A DNA stretch of 64,000 bases from Gloeotrichia echinulata CP02 (lineage in GTDB: Bacteria; Cyanobacteriota; Cyanobacteriia; Cyanobacteriales; Nostocaceae). Made by a program: the position numbers and the translations under genes. The notes beneath the pieces are model-generated. The model searched no databases, was not told where the DNA came from, and was given only the letters and a program-made list of their open reading frames with translations. Each line of letters starts with the position of its first letter. Position 1 is the first letter of the stretch. The stretch is from the NCBI GenBank assembly GCA_038087035.1, contig CP051187.1, positions 6,454,001 to 6,518,000 of the forward strand, read 5' to 3'. This document shows, in pieces, positions 8,410 to 17,169 of the stretch.

Positions 8410-9654
8410 TCATTTTTCATTTGTTATTTGTGTAGGCGCAATTTCGCATTTCCAGCAATCTTGATAAATATCTAAAACTTCTTGAAGTCGTGATTGTGCC
8501 TCTGGGGAAGCTAATTCTTCTAATGTCAAATAGGTCAAACATATTAACATCAATGGTTGAATATTAGCATCTCTCACGCCTAGTTTTGGCTGGCTAGTTT
8601 CCCGTAAAAAATATGATCTTAACTCAGCATCAAAGCGCTGTAAATTTTCGGCTGCAGCTTTTACTAATGCTTGGAGAATTTCAAAAGCACCATCAGAAAT
8701 TGGGGGCTTACCCCGATAGTTTTGCAGTCTCCCTCCTTCGCGATAAGTAGGAAATGATTCTAACCCTAAAAAGCGTAAAAACCAGTCGGCTCGATAGTAA
8801 CCAATCGCCGCAATAATCCCTCTATAATCGGCAATTAATTCATCAAATATATTGTTTCGCATCGAGTTAAACAAGCGCCGTGTAAAGTAGTGAGTACATT
8901 CATGTTCCAGCCTAATTGTCAAAGATAGACGCTCCCATTCCCGTTCCTCAAGTCCCATGTCTGTAGCAGAAACATTGCTATAGGAACCGTTACTTAAAAT
9001 AATGAATTTATCTTGATAGAGATGCTTTTGTGGTATAATACTTTGAAATTCTGCAGCCCAATTACTTGCAGAGCCATTAACAGAATTTTCAGCTTGCCAT
9101 TGTTGACGATACTGGCGGATTCTATCCCAATTGTTAAACCCGCTGACGATACAAGCTCCCATAGAATTCGGGATCGGTTGGGGTTCATTTCGCATTGTCA
9201 GCGCTTGTACCAAAGACACAAAGTCTTCTCGGTTCCCCGGTAACAAAACCGGGATGGTTCCAGCCAAACTTTGGTGTAGTATTAATTGGAGTTTCTCCGG
9301 TTCCTGCAAGACTAAACCAGTCGCTTCAACTATACCATCTGCACTCACACCCCGACGAGTAGCAGACCGATACGCTTCCGTCTCGCTGATACCAGCCAAA
9401 ATAGGGAATTTGAATTGTACCAACCGCTGCTGAAGCACCTCAAATGCGCCGACAACCCTTGCTAAAACCCCGTATTCCTCCCAAACCGCTACATGGGGTT
9501 CAGAAGTCAGCGGAAACTGAATGGGATGGGTGAATGTGTTGTGAGCAAAGACATTTTGGTTATATTCCAATAGTTCCTCCGCCTGTTCAGCAGTGGCTTG
9601 GAAGTAGGCAAGGACACCAGTACGAAATGATTTTTGATCTTTGTCATTTGTCAT
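8410..9654 (-). CDS. putative zinc metalloprotease (HECTH motif), unknown family
   Basis: In this 414-residue soluble protein the clearest feature is H251-E-C-T-H255 inside LTIRLEHECTHYFTRR, the HExxH zinc motif. It is followed 16 residues later by DELIADY (Asp271, Glu272), a plausible place for the third zinc ligand. I see no signal peptide or membrane segment. The N-terminal 240 residues match nothing I recognise. It sits between the CNMP protein and the ParA-like gene on the same strand and may belong to the same secretion or peptide-processing locus (inference). Peptidase activity is predicted from the motif only. Confidence 0.7.
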   Translation of the reverse strand: MTNDKDQKSFRTGVLAYFQATAEQAEELLEYNQNVFAHNTFTHPIQFPLTSEPHVAVWEEYGVLARVVGAFEVLQQRLVQFKFPILAGISETEAYRSATRRGVSADGIVEATGLVLQEPEKLQLILHQSLAGTIPVLLPGNREDFVSLVQALTMRNEPQPIPNSMGACIVSGFNNWDRIRQYRQQWQAENSVNGSASNWAAEFQSIIPQKHLYQDKFIILSNGSYSNVSATDMGLEEREWERLSLTIRLEHECTHYFTRRLFNSMRNNIFDELIADYRGIIAAIGYYRADWFLRFLGLESFPTYREGGRLQNYRGKPPISDGAFEILQALVKAAAENLQRFDAELRSYFLRETSQPKLGVRDANIQPLMLICLTYLTLEELASPEAQSRLQEVLDIYQDCWKCEIAPTQITNEK

Positions 9655-9700
9655 TTGTCATTTGTCATTTGTCATTGGTCATTTGTTATTTGTCATTGCT
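9634..9700. repeat. short tandem repeat, TTTGTCA heptamer
   Basis: Seven to eight copies of TTTGTCA (variants TTGGTCA and TTTGTTA) overlap the first codons of the metalloprotease gene and its upstream side. The ATG at 9654 lies within the repeat. Confidence 0.75.
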
Positions 9701-9917
9701 CCCAACTCCTACTCCCTTCCCGGTCTAAGATTACCTATAATTTTCCTTCTTCTCTGCGTTCGCGTAGCGTGTCGAAGACAGACGCTGCGCGAATGCGCCT
9801 TTGCGCCTTTGCGTGAGCTAAAAATTATTTCCCTACGGGACGCTCCGCGAACGGTAATCTTCCAGCGGGAAAGGAGTAACTCCTCAGTCCTAACTCCTAA
9901 CTTCCAACTCCTCACTC
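9701..9917. other. repeat-rich spacer with no gene
   Basis: The stretch holds palindromic intergenic motifs common elsewhere in the window (for example TTCCCTACGGGACGCTCCGC and CTCCTAACT repeats). ORFs across it are low-complexity shadows. Confidence 0.5.
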
Positions 9918-10703
9918 CTAACTAACAACTACACCAGCAATTTGGTTAGTAATGGCTTTGATTGTCTCAGTGATTGGATGCTGAGAGTAGCGCAGACAAA
10001 ATACTCCTTTGCTTGCTAGTTGTACCATCTCTTCCGCTAGGGGTAAAATCCCAGCCACGGGGACGTTATATATTTTTTCTACCTGTTGTTGTAAGTCGGT
10101 AAAATTTAAGTTTGGTAACACTTTATTGATTACCAATACCATTTTTGATCCGTTCAACTTTCGCGCTACATCAACTGTAACAGCAGTTCCCTGGAAGTCT
10201 TGATGATCTGGTCGTAGCAGGATGACTAGAGCATGAGCAATCCCAATGGAAAGTAAGGTTTCTTCATTTAAACCAGGGTGTGTATCTATTAATAAGTAGT
10301 CCAGTTTCAGGCTGCGAATGAGTTCTTGAAAGCCGTCGTTGAGTCTGATTACATCATATCCCTCGCGGAGAATTCTGGCAATTTCACTGGTTTTAATACT
10401 AGAAGGAACTAAGTAAAGACTGCCCTTAATAGTACCTGTATTTCCCTGTTCGGCAATTAAAGCATTAGTAACATCATATGCGGTTTCTTTGATATCACAA
10501 TGCCCCCATAAATAATCATTGAGGGTATATTGGATATTATTCTCATTAATACCGAAAATGACGTGAATTCCTGGGGATTGGATATCTGTATCAATAATGC
10601 CTACACGTTGCCCTTGCAGCACCATAGTAGCCGCTAGATTGGCAATTAAGTTTGATTTTCCAGTACCGCCACGGAATGAGTGAACAGCGATAATTTGTGC
10701 CAT
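9918..10703 (-). CDS. MinD/ParA-family P-loop ATPase
   Basis: The 261-residue protein has a deviant Walker A motif near the N-terminus (FRGGTGKSN, residues 10-17), the switch motif IIDTDIQSPG and a Walker B-like LLIDTHPG, as in MinD, ParA and CpsD-type ATPases. The signature lysine before the second Gly-Lys pair is replaced (RGGTGKS rather than KGGxGKT). No C-terminal amphipathic MinD targeting helix is obvious. It is the gene next downstream of the Cache-HAMP sensor, with a spacer of only 28 bp, so the two are probably an operon. A role in positioning or gating a membrane complex would fit, but is inference. Confidence 0.85.
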   Translation of the reverse strand: MAQIIAVHSFRGGTGKSNLIANLAATMVLQGQRVGIIDTDIQSPGIHVIFGINENNIQYTLNDYLWGHCDIKETAYDVTNALIAEQGNTGTIKGSLYLVPSSIKTSEIARILREGYDVIRLNDGFQELIRSLKLDYLLIDTHPGLNEETLLSIGIAHALVILLRPDHQDFQGTAVTVDVARKLNGSKMVLVINKVLPNLNFTDLQQQVEKIYNVPVAGILPLAEEMVQLASKGVFCLRYSQHPITETIKAITNQIAGVVVS

Positions 10704-10731
10704 AGATTACCTCATTGTCAAGGGTTAAGGG

Positions 10732-12165
10732 TCAATTGAGCGATCGCTCTTTTAAGGTTTGCACTTGATTCTGCAATCGCTGGTAGTACTCTGTTTCAGT
10801 TTCATTAGCATTTACTTGCTGTTCTTTGAGTTTTTGAATCTTTTTTTGTATTTGCTGAAAGTGTTCATTTTCGGTAATTTCTGCAACGTGGATGGCTCTT
10901 TTGGTTTCGTCTATCTCGATGCGAAGTTCCTGGACTTGCACTTTTAGCTGCTGGTCGCGCATTCTCACTTGTTCGGTCATTTCCAAGAAGACTCGGACTA
11001 ATTGACCGATATCGTCTTGGCTATGACCTACTTTCGCCAAGGTATGATGTAGTTCGAGTACATGACTATCAAAATTGTCATCTTCTAGTGCTTGAGCGGC
11101 GATAGTAAGGGCGTGAATCGGTTGAGAAATACTTAGCCCTAAAAGCAGGGCGATAATTGCTGTAATTCCGCCGACAATGACCACGCTGCAGCTATTGAGC
11201 CAAATCAGGCGATTCAAAGGCGCGGTAAACTGAGCTTTAGGTTGGCTGATTCCCAATACCCAAGCTTGGGTAGCTAAGGGTGCAAAACCCACTATCTGAG
11301 GAATCTGGGAATGGGGTAATTGATAGGTGGCTTGACCTGGCTGTTTAGCTCTCACCATTACCTTTAAGCTGGGAATGTCTAAGCTCTGAATCTGCTTCAC
11401 ACCGTAGGGATGGGAATTAGAATCGGGCGCTATTTCCCTGTTAAGCTCCTGGTTGAGGGTTTCTGGTGGTAGGGGAATCAGGCTATGGTAGAGCAGAGAT
11501 GGATTGGGATGACCAATGATTACTCCCTGTTGGTCAATGAGAAAGATGTCCGTGTGGGAGTCTATCTGTAAGGCATTAATCATCACCCAGATATCTTCTC
11601 CCCGCATCTTGAGTAGGGTAGTTCCCACAATCTCAGAATCAGGCGATCGCACCAATTGGGAAAAAAACATTCCTGGCCATCTGGTTGTTTCATCCACTAA
11701 AATGCTAGTTCCATAAAATTTGCCCTGAATAGTAGAATAATTTTGACCAATGAATTTTGCATCTGTCGCCGCTAGACACTGACCCTTTGCATCCATAAGT
11801 AACACAGCATCCAGGTCTGGATGAGAGTGAAAGACGTTTTGTAGGGTTTGTTGTAGCTGGGGACGGTAGGCTTCCCGCTGTTCGGGGGTGGTAGCAGCCA
11901 GGAAACTCACCACATGGCGATCGCTGCTGACTTGAGCTACAACACGGTGATGATCAATAATTAACTGGTCAAAACGACTAGCTGTGCTGGTGGCTAAGAC
12001 TTCCAGTTTGCGGTATTCTCCAGCCTCTACACTTTTTAAGCTTTGTTGCAAATTGTAGTAGGCAGTGGAGATCATCGGTATCAGGACAGCACAAACCAAT
12101 GCTACCGATATTTTGGCAGCAATTGACCAGGCAGGTGGATAAAACAACCGATGGAAGAGCTTCAT
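10732..12165 (-). CDS. Cache-HAMP membrane sensor with coiled-coil tail and no output domain
   Basis: In 477 residues the order is a transmembrane helix (about 15-36), an extracytoplasmic double-Cache-like sensor (about 45-315, with LMDAKGQCLAATD and FLIDQQGVIIGHP strand pairs), a second transmembrane helix (about 325-350), a HAMP segment beginning LSISQPIHALTIAAQAL, and a Gln/Glu-rich coiled coil to the end. No histidine kinase, cyclase or methyl-accepting domain follows, so any signal must pass to a partner. The ParA-like ATPase encoded 28 bp downstream is the natural candidate (inference). Confidence 0.85.
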   Translation of the reverse strand: MKLFHRLFYPPAWSIAAKISVALVCAVLIPMISTAYYNLQQSLKSVEAGEYRKLEVLATSTASRFDQLIIDHHRVVAQVSSDRHVVSFLAATTPEQREAYRPQLQQTLQNVFHSHPDLDAVLLMDAKGQCLAATDAKFIGQNYSTIQGKFYGTSILVDETTRWPGMFFSQLVRSPDSEIVGTTLLKMRGEDIWVMINALQIDSHTDIFLIDQQGVIIGHPNPSLLYHSLIPLPPETLNQELNREIAPDSNSHPYGVKQIQSLDIPSLKVMVRAKQPGQATYQLPHSQIPQIVGFAPLATQAWVLGISQPKAQFTAPLNRLIWLNSCSVVIVGGITAIIALLLGLSISQPIHALTIAAQALEDDNFDSHVLELHHTLAKVGHSQDDIGQLVRVFLEMTEQVRMRDQQLKVQVQELRIEIDETKRAIHVAEITENEHFQQIQKKIQKLKEQQVNANETETEYYQRLQNQVQTLKERSLN

Positions 12166-12359
12166 TTTCTATCTGCTTTAGCAGTCCCTGATTTACTAAA
12201 CATCTTTGGACATCGTGCAACAATTTTTGCTACCTTTCGGGAACGCGAAGGGCGAACCATCAAAGCGGTCGATTCCAACCTGTCCACAAGTGTAAAGTTT
12301 GGATTGAGCCAACCTACTCCTATAGATAATCAGTAGCTTAGGCAAGGATGCCTCTAATT

Positions 12360-13190
12360 TCAATGCACAATCTTTAGATGTTCTTCGCGCTGTGCTTTTC
12401 TCCAGACTTGGGGGGTGGTTTTGTGGTGATGGCGAAATTGGCGAAAGAAATGACCCTCATTTTGATAGCCCACAGTCTCAGCAATCTCATGCACAGATTG
12501 GTTAGTCTCTATCAATAAAGCCCGTGCTTCAGCCATCCGGCGCTCGATAATCCAATGATTCACTGGTTGTCCTGTATGACGACGCACTAGGTTGGTTAAG
12601 TAAGCTGGAGAGTAACCAATTGCAGTAGCCACGTCGCACAAGCTGATTGATTGATGGTAATTAGCTTCAATGAACTCGAATATTTGACTTAAGAGGGGGT
12701 TAGCAGGAAATATTGACAACGATGGTTTTGCAGTCTGAGCAAGGGCTGGCGGTAAACTTGCAGGTATCTCAAATGGAGTCTGTTGGCGATCGTTAAGTTT
12801 GCGGATCAAGAGACAGCCATACTCCTTACCTTCCTCTTCCATATAGGTAACTGTGATTTCTACTGGTAAGCTAAGGCCTTCCTGATTGCAATATAGGGAA
12901 GTAAAGTATAAAGAACCCTGCTGTTTGATAGTTTCCCAGTGCTGTAACCAAACTTCTATCAAAAATTCCAAGTTTAAGTCTTGTATACTCATGCAGAGTA
13001 ATTCCTTACGGGAATACCCTACTAAACTGCACGCTGCATCATTGACGTAGAAAAACTTTGCGTTTGGCTTGACCCAGAATACTGCATCTGTCACACGATC
13101 TATCACCAAGTTAGTAAGCAGCAACTCCTTTTCTAGCTGCTGTTTGACTTGAGAGGCACGTTGCACTGAAATACAGGTGTCAACAACCAT
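12360..13190 (-). CDS. PAS-domain AraC-family transcription regulator
   Basis: In 276 residues an N-terminal PAS domain (about 20-130, with AVFWVKPNAKFFYVNDAACSLVGY split over the typical strands) precedes an AraC-type double helix-turn-helix (about 165-270). The second helix-turn-helix has the conserved VGYQNEGHFFRQFRHHHKTTP. It is encoded upstream of and on the same strand as the Cache-HAMP and ParA-like genes, with 194 bp between, and may control them. The upstream 200 bp are AT-rich and could hold its own promoter. The ligand of the PAS domain is unknown. Confidence 0.9.
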   Translation of the reverse strand: MVVDTCISVQRASQVKQQLEKELLLTNLVIDRVTDAVFWVKPNAKFFYVNDAACSLVGYSRKELLCMSIQDLNLEFLIEVWLQHWETIKQQGSLYFTSLYCNQEGLSLPVEITVTYMEEEGKEYGCLLIRKLNDRQQTPFEIPASLPPALAQTAKPSLSIFPANPLLSQIFEFIEANYHQSISLCDVATAIGYSPAYLTNLVRRHTGQPVNHWIIERRMAEARALLIETNQSVHEIAETVGYQNEGHFFRQFRHHHKTTPQVWRKAQREEHLKIVH

Positions 13191-13404
13191 AGGTTTTACT
13201 CACTGCAATTACTGAGAACTAAAAGTTATCGTAATTTGCACTGTAAATTATTAACCGCAGAATTAATATATCTTGAATAAATAAATGTGTGTTCTAATGT
13301 TACAGTAAAGTAATAAATATTACGATTAATATCAACTTGCAAAAATTTAATTACAAGGTTATACACTGAGTGTCAAAACCAACCCTCTATTGTAGCGTAT
13401 ATTT

Positions 13405-13526
13405 CAATACAGTTCAGTTAAGGAAAATTGTCGTAGGGGCACGGCACGAATAAAATTGTCATTAGAAGAAAAAATTTTGGATGTTCCCTACAGTGTATAT
13501 CATTCGAGCCTAACTGAACTGTATTG
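13405..13526. mobile_element. MITE, family A, copy 3
   Basis: It has the same CAATACAGTTCAGTTA ends as the copies at 5565 and 8188. One inner arm (TGCCGTGCCCC) has lost several bases. The flanks are an exact 10-bp duplication, GCGTATATTT, at 13395-13404 and 13527-13536. Confidence 0.9.
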
Positions 13527-13563
13527 GCGTATATTTAACTAGAATGCAACACATCAATAATCT

Positions 13564-13591
13564 GTAGGGGCGCAAGGCCTTGCGCCCCTAC
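13564..13591. repeat. 28-bp perfect palindrome
   Basis: GTAGGGGCGCAAGG is followed directly by its reverse complement. It is identical to the centre of the repeat at 3150-3177. Confidence 0.8.
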
Positions 13592-13639
13592 CCTATCTGT
13601 CCCATTATTTTTTCAAATTGGTATAAGATTTAAAGATTG

Positions 13640-13684
13640 AAAAAACCCAGATAGAGGCAGATAATTTATCTAGCTCTATCTGGG
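13640..13684 (-). terminator. intrinsic terminator of ychF
   Basis: On the minus strand an 11-bp perfect stem (CCCAGATAGAG and CTCTATCTGGG, loop about 17 nt) is followed by TTTTTTC. It begins 31 bp after the ychF stop. Confidence 0.85.
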
Positions 13685-13714
13685 ATTCAAAACTCTAAAT
13701 CGTGACTTTTTTAC

Positions 13715-14806
13715 CTACACATTAAATCTAAACAACAGCACATCTCCTTCCTGCACGATATACTCTTTACCTTCACTTCTGACCAATCCTTTTTCCTTGG
13801 CGCCATTCATCGAACCAGAGGTGACTAAAGCATCATAAGCAACGGTTTCAGCGCGAATAAAACCCCGCTCAAAATCAGAGTGAATCACGCCTGCAGCTTG
13901 GGGTGCTGACATTCCTGCATTGATTGTCCAAGCGCGGGTTTCTTTCGGTCCACAGGTGAAATATGTCCGCAGACCTAAGAGGGCGTAAGTGGCGCGAATC
14001 AAAGATTTTAAACCACCTTCCTTCACACCTAAAGATTCCAAGAAATCAGCTTTATCTGCTTCTGGTAATTCGACTAATTCCGCTTCTACTTGCGCCGAAA
14101 CTATCACAACTTGGGCATTTTCTTGGGACGCAACTTGTCGCACCTGTTCGACGAAATCATTACCTGTTGCTAAGTCATCTTCAGAAACATTCGCAGCGTA
14201 GATAATTGGTTTATTAGTAAGCAGTCCCAATCCCTTAATAATCTCTGATTCTTCTGCAGTCAAACTTACCTGACGTACCGATTTACCCTCGTTTAAAGCA
14301 ACAGCTAATTTTTCTAACACTGTCACTTCAAACTGTGCATCTTTGCTGGTGCGTGCTTGTTTGCGCGTGCGGTCAATACGTCTTTCAATTTGAAATAAAT
14401 CGGATAAACCAAGTTCCAAATTAATGATTTCTATATCTCGCGCTGGGTCAACAGAACCAGCAACATGGATGATATCATCATTTTCAAAACAACGTACTAC
14501 ATGGACAATCGCATCAACTTCTCGAATATGAGAGAGAAATTGATTACCAAGTCCTTCACCCTGACTTGCGCCTTTGACCAAACCAGCAATATCCACAAAC
14601 TCAACCCGTGCGGGTATAATTTGCACCGAACCGGCAATATTAGCCAGAACATTTAAGCGTTCATCCGGTACTGCGACCACACCGACATTCGGTTCAATCG
14701 TGCAAAAAGGGAAGTTAGCAGCTTCTGCTTTAGCGTTAGCAACTACAGCATTAAATAAAGTAGATTTTCCGACGTTGGGAAGTCCGACAATTCCGGCTCG
14801 TAGCAT
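13715..14806 (-). CDS. ychF: redox-regulated ATPase YchF (Obg-family P-loop protein)
   Basis: The 363-residue length is standard for the family. The P-loop GLPNVGKST is at residues 8-16, the switch region EFVDIAGLVKGASQGEGLG follows, and NKPIIYAANVSEDDL stands where a GTPase would have NKxD, which accounts for ATP preference. The C-terminal TGS domain is clear (TYFTCGPKETRAWTI, GVIHSDFERGFIRAE). YchF binds ribosomes and is implicated in translation and stress control. It is monocistronic with its own terminator. Confidence 0.97.
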   Translation of the reverse strand: MLRAGIVGLPNVGKSTLFNAVVANAKAEAANFPFCTIEPNVGVVAVPDERLNVLANIAGSVQIIPARVEFVDIAGLVKGASQGEGLGNQFLSHIREVDAIVHVVRCFENDDIIHVAGSVDPARDIEIINLELGLSDLFQIERRIDRTRKQARTSKDAQFEVTVLEKLAVALNEGKSVRQVSLTAEESEIIKGLGLLTNKPIIYAANVSEDDLATGNDFVEQVRQVASQENAQVVIVSAQVEAELVELPEADKADFLESLGVKEGGLKSLIRATYALLGLRTYFTCGPKETRAWTINAGMSAPQAAGVIHSDFERGFIRAETVAYDALVTSGSMNGAKEKGLVRSEGKEYIVQEGDVLLFRFNV

Positions 14807-14845
14807 TTTAGATTTTGGATTTTGGTTTCTATATACAAAGATAAT

Positions 14846-15067
14846 TCAAACAGGTTTGGGGATGGTTTGGGGAATTGGACCTGGAACTGGCTGAGGAATG
14901 GGTGCTGGTACTGGTTCCGGTACTGGTTCTGGAAAAGGTGGATGTTGGGGAGTTGGTAGGGGGTTCGGTTCGGGTGTGGGTATCTGTGGTTCGGGTATGG
15001 AGATAGCAGCGGGGTAAATCATGGTAAGTCTCATAAAATTGTTCGACCTTCCCAAGCTAGATGACAA
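14846..15067 (-). CDS. small proline-rich protein, uncertain
   Basis: The frame of 73 codons is dominated by Pro-Glu, Pro-Val and Pro-Ile repeats (PEPVPEPVPAPIPQPVPGP). A later ATG at 15034 (MRLTMIYP) would remove a less likely N-terminus. The repeat structure may reflect a DNA tandem repeat rather than selection on protein. No function can be inferred. Confidence 0.35.
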   Translation of the reverse strand: MSSSLGRSNNFMRLTMIYPAAISIPEPQIPTPEPNPLPTPQHPPFPEPVPEPVPAPIPQPVPGPIPQTIPKPV

Positions 15068-15170
15068 CCTGAATCGCTGACATCTTCCAAAATGGCTATA
15101 CCCAAGAGACTTATTTTAACGAGAAATGGGGGAGTTGGGCGGATGGAGGGGTGGGGTGATGGGGAGAAAA

Positions 15171-15359
15171 TTATTTAATTTTACAATTAATTTTAGGACG
15201 TTTTTCTTCATCAGGAAAATCACAGAGAAAGCATCACGAATCATAATTCGTAGAGTTTCCATATCATCAGCTTGAGTGAAAATTGATTCGCTTAATGCTC
15301 TGGCTGTATAACCACCATCTGGATCATCTTTAACTAGAAATACAATTTCAATCCTGGAG
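15171..15359 (-). pseudogene. frameshifted, 5'-truncated HicB-like protein
   Basis: One minus-strand frame reads EIVFLVKDDPDGGYTARALS and on to METLRIMIRDA. The sequence then continues in another frame as CDFPDEEKRPKINCKIK and a TAA at 15171. Together these match the usual layout of a family of about 70-residue cyanobacterial HicB-like proteins, but no start codon precedes the first part and a single-base shift separates the halves. It lies just behind the DUF262-HNH gene. Confidence 0.7.
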
Positions 15360-15377
15360 ATATTTTCTTAATAAAGA

Positions 15378-16931
15378 TTAATTTTTATATCCAGTATTAC
15401 AATAAGGATGTGTTATTTGTCCATTATCTACATTTGCCAATCCACCATCTTCTTTACGCTGTATATGATCAATGGAAATAGAGTTTCTATGAATAAGACC
15501 GCTGCAAATTTTACATCTGGGTATATTTTTTAATGTTCCCTTAATGTAAATCTCACTTTTTTTATTTGTATTGAAGTCTTGTGCTGATGAATCTATTGGC
15601 TGAATGTTCTTACGAACAGTCAAATATTGAAAAGTTTTAGTAGATAAAATTGCATCTATCGTTTCCTCAATTGTTTTTTCAGATTTTAAATAGACAATAG
15701 CTTCTTGAAGAAACTCAGATATATGGATGTAGCTTTTTTGAACAGACCTATACTTTACGTAAATCTGCTGTAATAAATAATCATATTCTAAAACTAATTC
15801 TTCAAATTTTTCTCTAACTTGAATGAAATCATTAATTTTTTTTCTTTGATCTAGTTTCATTACAAAATCAACAATAGACAAAAACGACACTGTTTTATAT
15901 CTTCCATCTTTTGAATAAAAATATACAATTGGATGTAGCCCCAAAGATGAAGGCTGATTACTGTTTAATCGATAAGCAACTTTTCTGACATGTTTTAAAA
16001 TTTTGATTGTTGCTTCTCCTGTGGTATCATCTTCAATTCCTTTGTTGTTAAAATCTATATTATTAACAATATTTACAAACTCTAAAATTAGTGGTAGTGT
16101 TTGATCAGAATAAAGCTTTCCAGCAACTGGAATATCAAAAGTTTTGATTGGAGTTTGCAGTTTAGGCTCAAAAAGAATTGCATTAATTTCTTTAGCTATC
16201 TCTTGTATTTCATTCTGTATTTCATCTGGAAAAGATGACCAATATTTATGGCCTTTACCACTTCTAATAATTGCACGTGCAGCTATACTGTTAGGCTTCC
16301 TTCTAGATTCAAGAAGCTTTAGCTCAGTTTTATCAATTAACGTAGCTTGTTGATTTATTTTGAAGAAAGAATTTTCTGCTTTACTTGCATCACCCTCAAC
16401 CCACTGAAGTTGAATTGCTAACGCAGCTAAATTTTTAGCAGATTTGACAATTTCTGGTTTAACTTTCTCAGGATGTGTTAGAGCTAACTTAAAATCATTA
16501 TATGAACCAACTTTTTTATTCACTAATTTTCGGGTTTCTTCAGCAATCCTGTTTTGTTCATCAGGAATTACATGGTCATAAAATGATTTGGATATTGTTC
16601 CATCACCATAATCATCGTTTACCCAAGCAGCTAAAGCACTTAATCTATGGCTACCATCGATTACAAATAAATATCCACCTGTACTTCGCCATAGAATAAT
16701 TGCCGGGATTAAATCACCATCTATAAAACTCTTGATAAATTCGCATATTTTGGTTTTATCCCATTCATTAGTTTCTCTCTGAAAATCAGGCTTGCGTATA
16801 TTTGAAAAGAAAAAAGAATCTGTTTTAATATCTTCAATAGAAATCGTTTCTTTCTTTTTTCCAGGATTACTATTCTCTTGTACTTCAAAATCTTCTCGTG
16901 GAATCAGCGCATCTAAATTAACTTTAGTCAT
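15378..16931 (-). CDS. DUF262 (GmrSD N-like) protein with C-terminal HNH nuclease domain
   Basis: The 517-residue protein begins with a DUF262/ParB-like domain: DFQRETNEWDKTKICEFIKS is followed by YLFVIDGSHRLSALAAW, the DGxHR box of this superfamily. The middle is helical. The last 50 residues form an HNH nuclease module with CKIC, a central SIDHIQRKEDGG and HPYCNTGYKN, giving two Cys pairs plus the His-Asn-His core. DUF262-HNH proteins include phage-defence nucleases such as GmrSD; a defence role is likely here but unproven. The gene is markedly AT-rich compared with ychF and the decarboxylase on either side, which suggests acquisition. Confidence 0.85.
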   Translation of the reverse strand: MTKVNLDALIPREDFEVQENSNPGKKKETISIEDIKTDSFFFSNIRKPDFQRETNEWDKTKICEFIKSFIDGDLIPAIILWRSTGGYLFVIDGSHRLSALAAWVNDDYGDGTISKSFYDHVIPDEQNRIAEETRKLVNKKVGSYNDFKLALTHPEKVKPEIVKSAKNLAALAIQLQWVEGDASKAENSFFKINQQATLIDKTELKLLESRRKPNSIAARAIIRSGKGHKYWSSFPDEIQNEIQEIAKEINAILFEPKLQTPIKTFDIPVAGKLYSDQTLPLILEFVNIVNNIDFNNKGIEDDTTGEATIKILKHVRKVAYRLNSNQPSSLGLHPIVYFYSKDGRYKTVSFLSIVDFVMKLDQRKKINDFIQVREKFEELVLEYDYLLQQIYVKYRSVQKSYIHISEFLQEAIVYLKSEKTIEETIDAILSTKTFQYLTVRKNIQPIDSSAQDFNTNKKSEIYIKGTLKNIPRCKICSGLIHRNSISIDHIQRKEDGGLANVDNGQITHPYCNTGYKN

Positions 16932-17169
16932 TACTTTTATTAATTTATTTTGTATCTATATTTTTTCAACCACAAATATACTTGACTACAAGTAACTCTA
17001 ATATCGTTTCTTTATGACGGGGCGACAAATTTCTTGAGTTCTTTCTTTGTGTCCTTCTCTAAGAGACGCTATGCGAATGCGGTTCGTTATATAATTCGGC
17101 GCATCTTCATGCAGAATTGGTATAACCACTAATCAGTATTATAGCAGGCGTAAGTCGGATCTTCAAAAA

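Noticed and set aside
9013..9433. Plus-strand ORFs of 76 and 100 codons
   Set aside because: They lie wholly inside the metalloprotease gene on the other strand and have no protein-like pattern.
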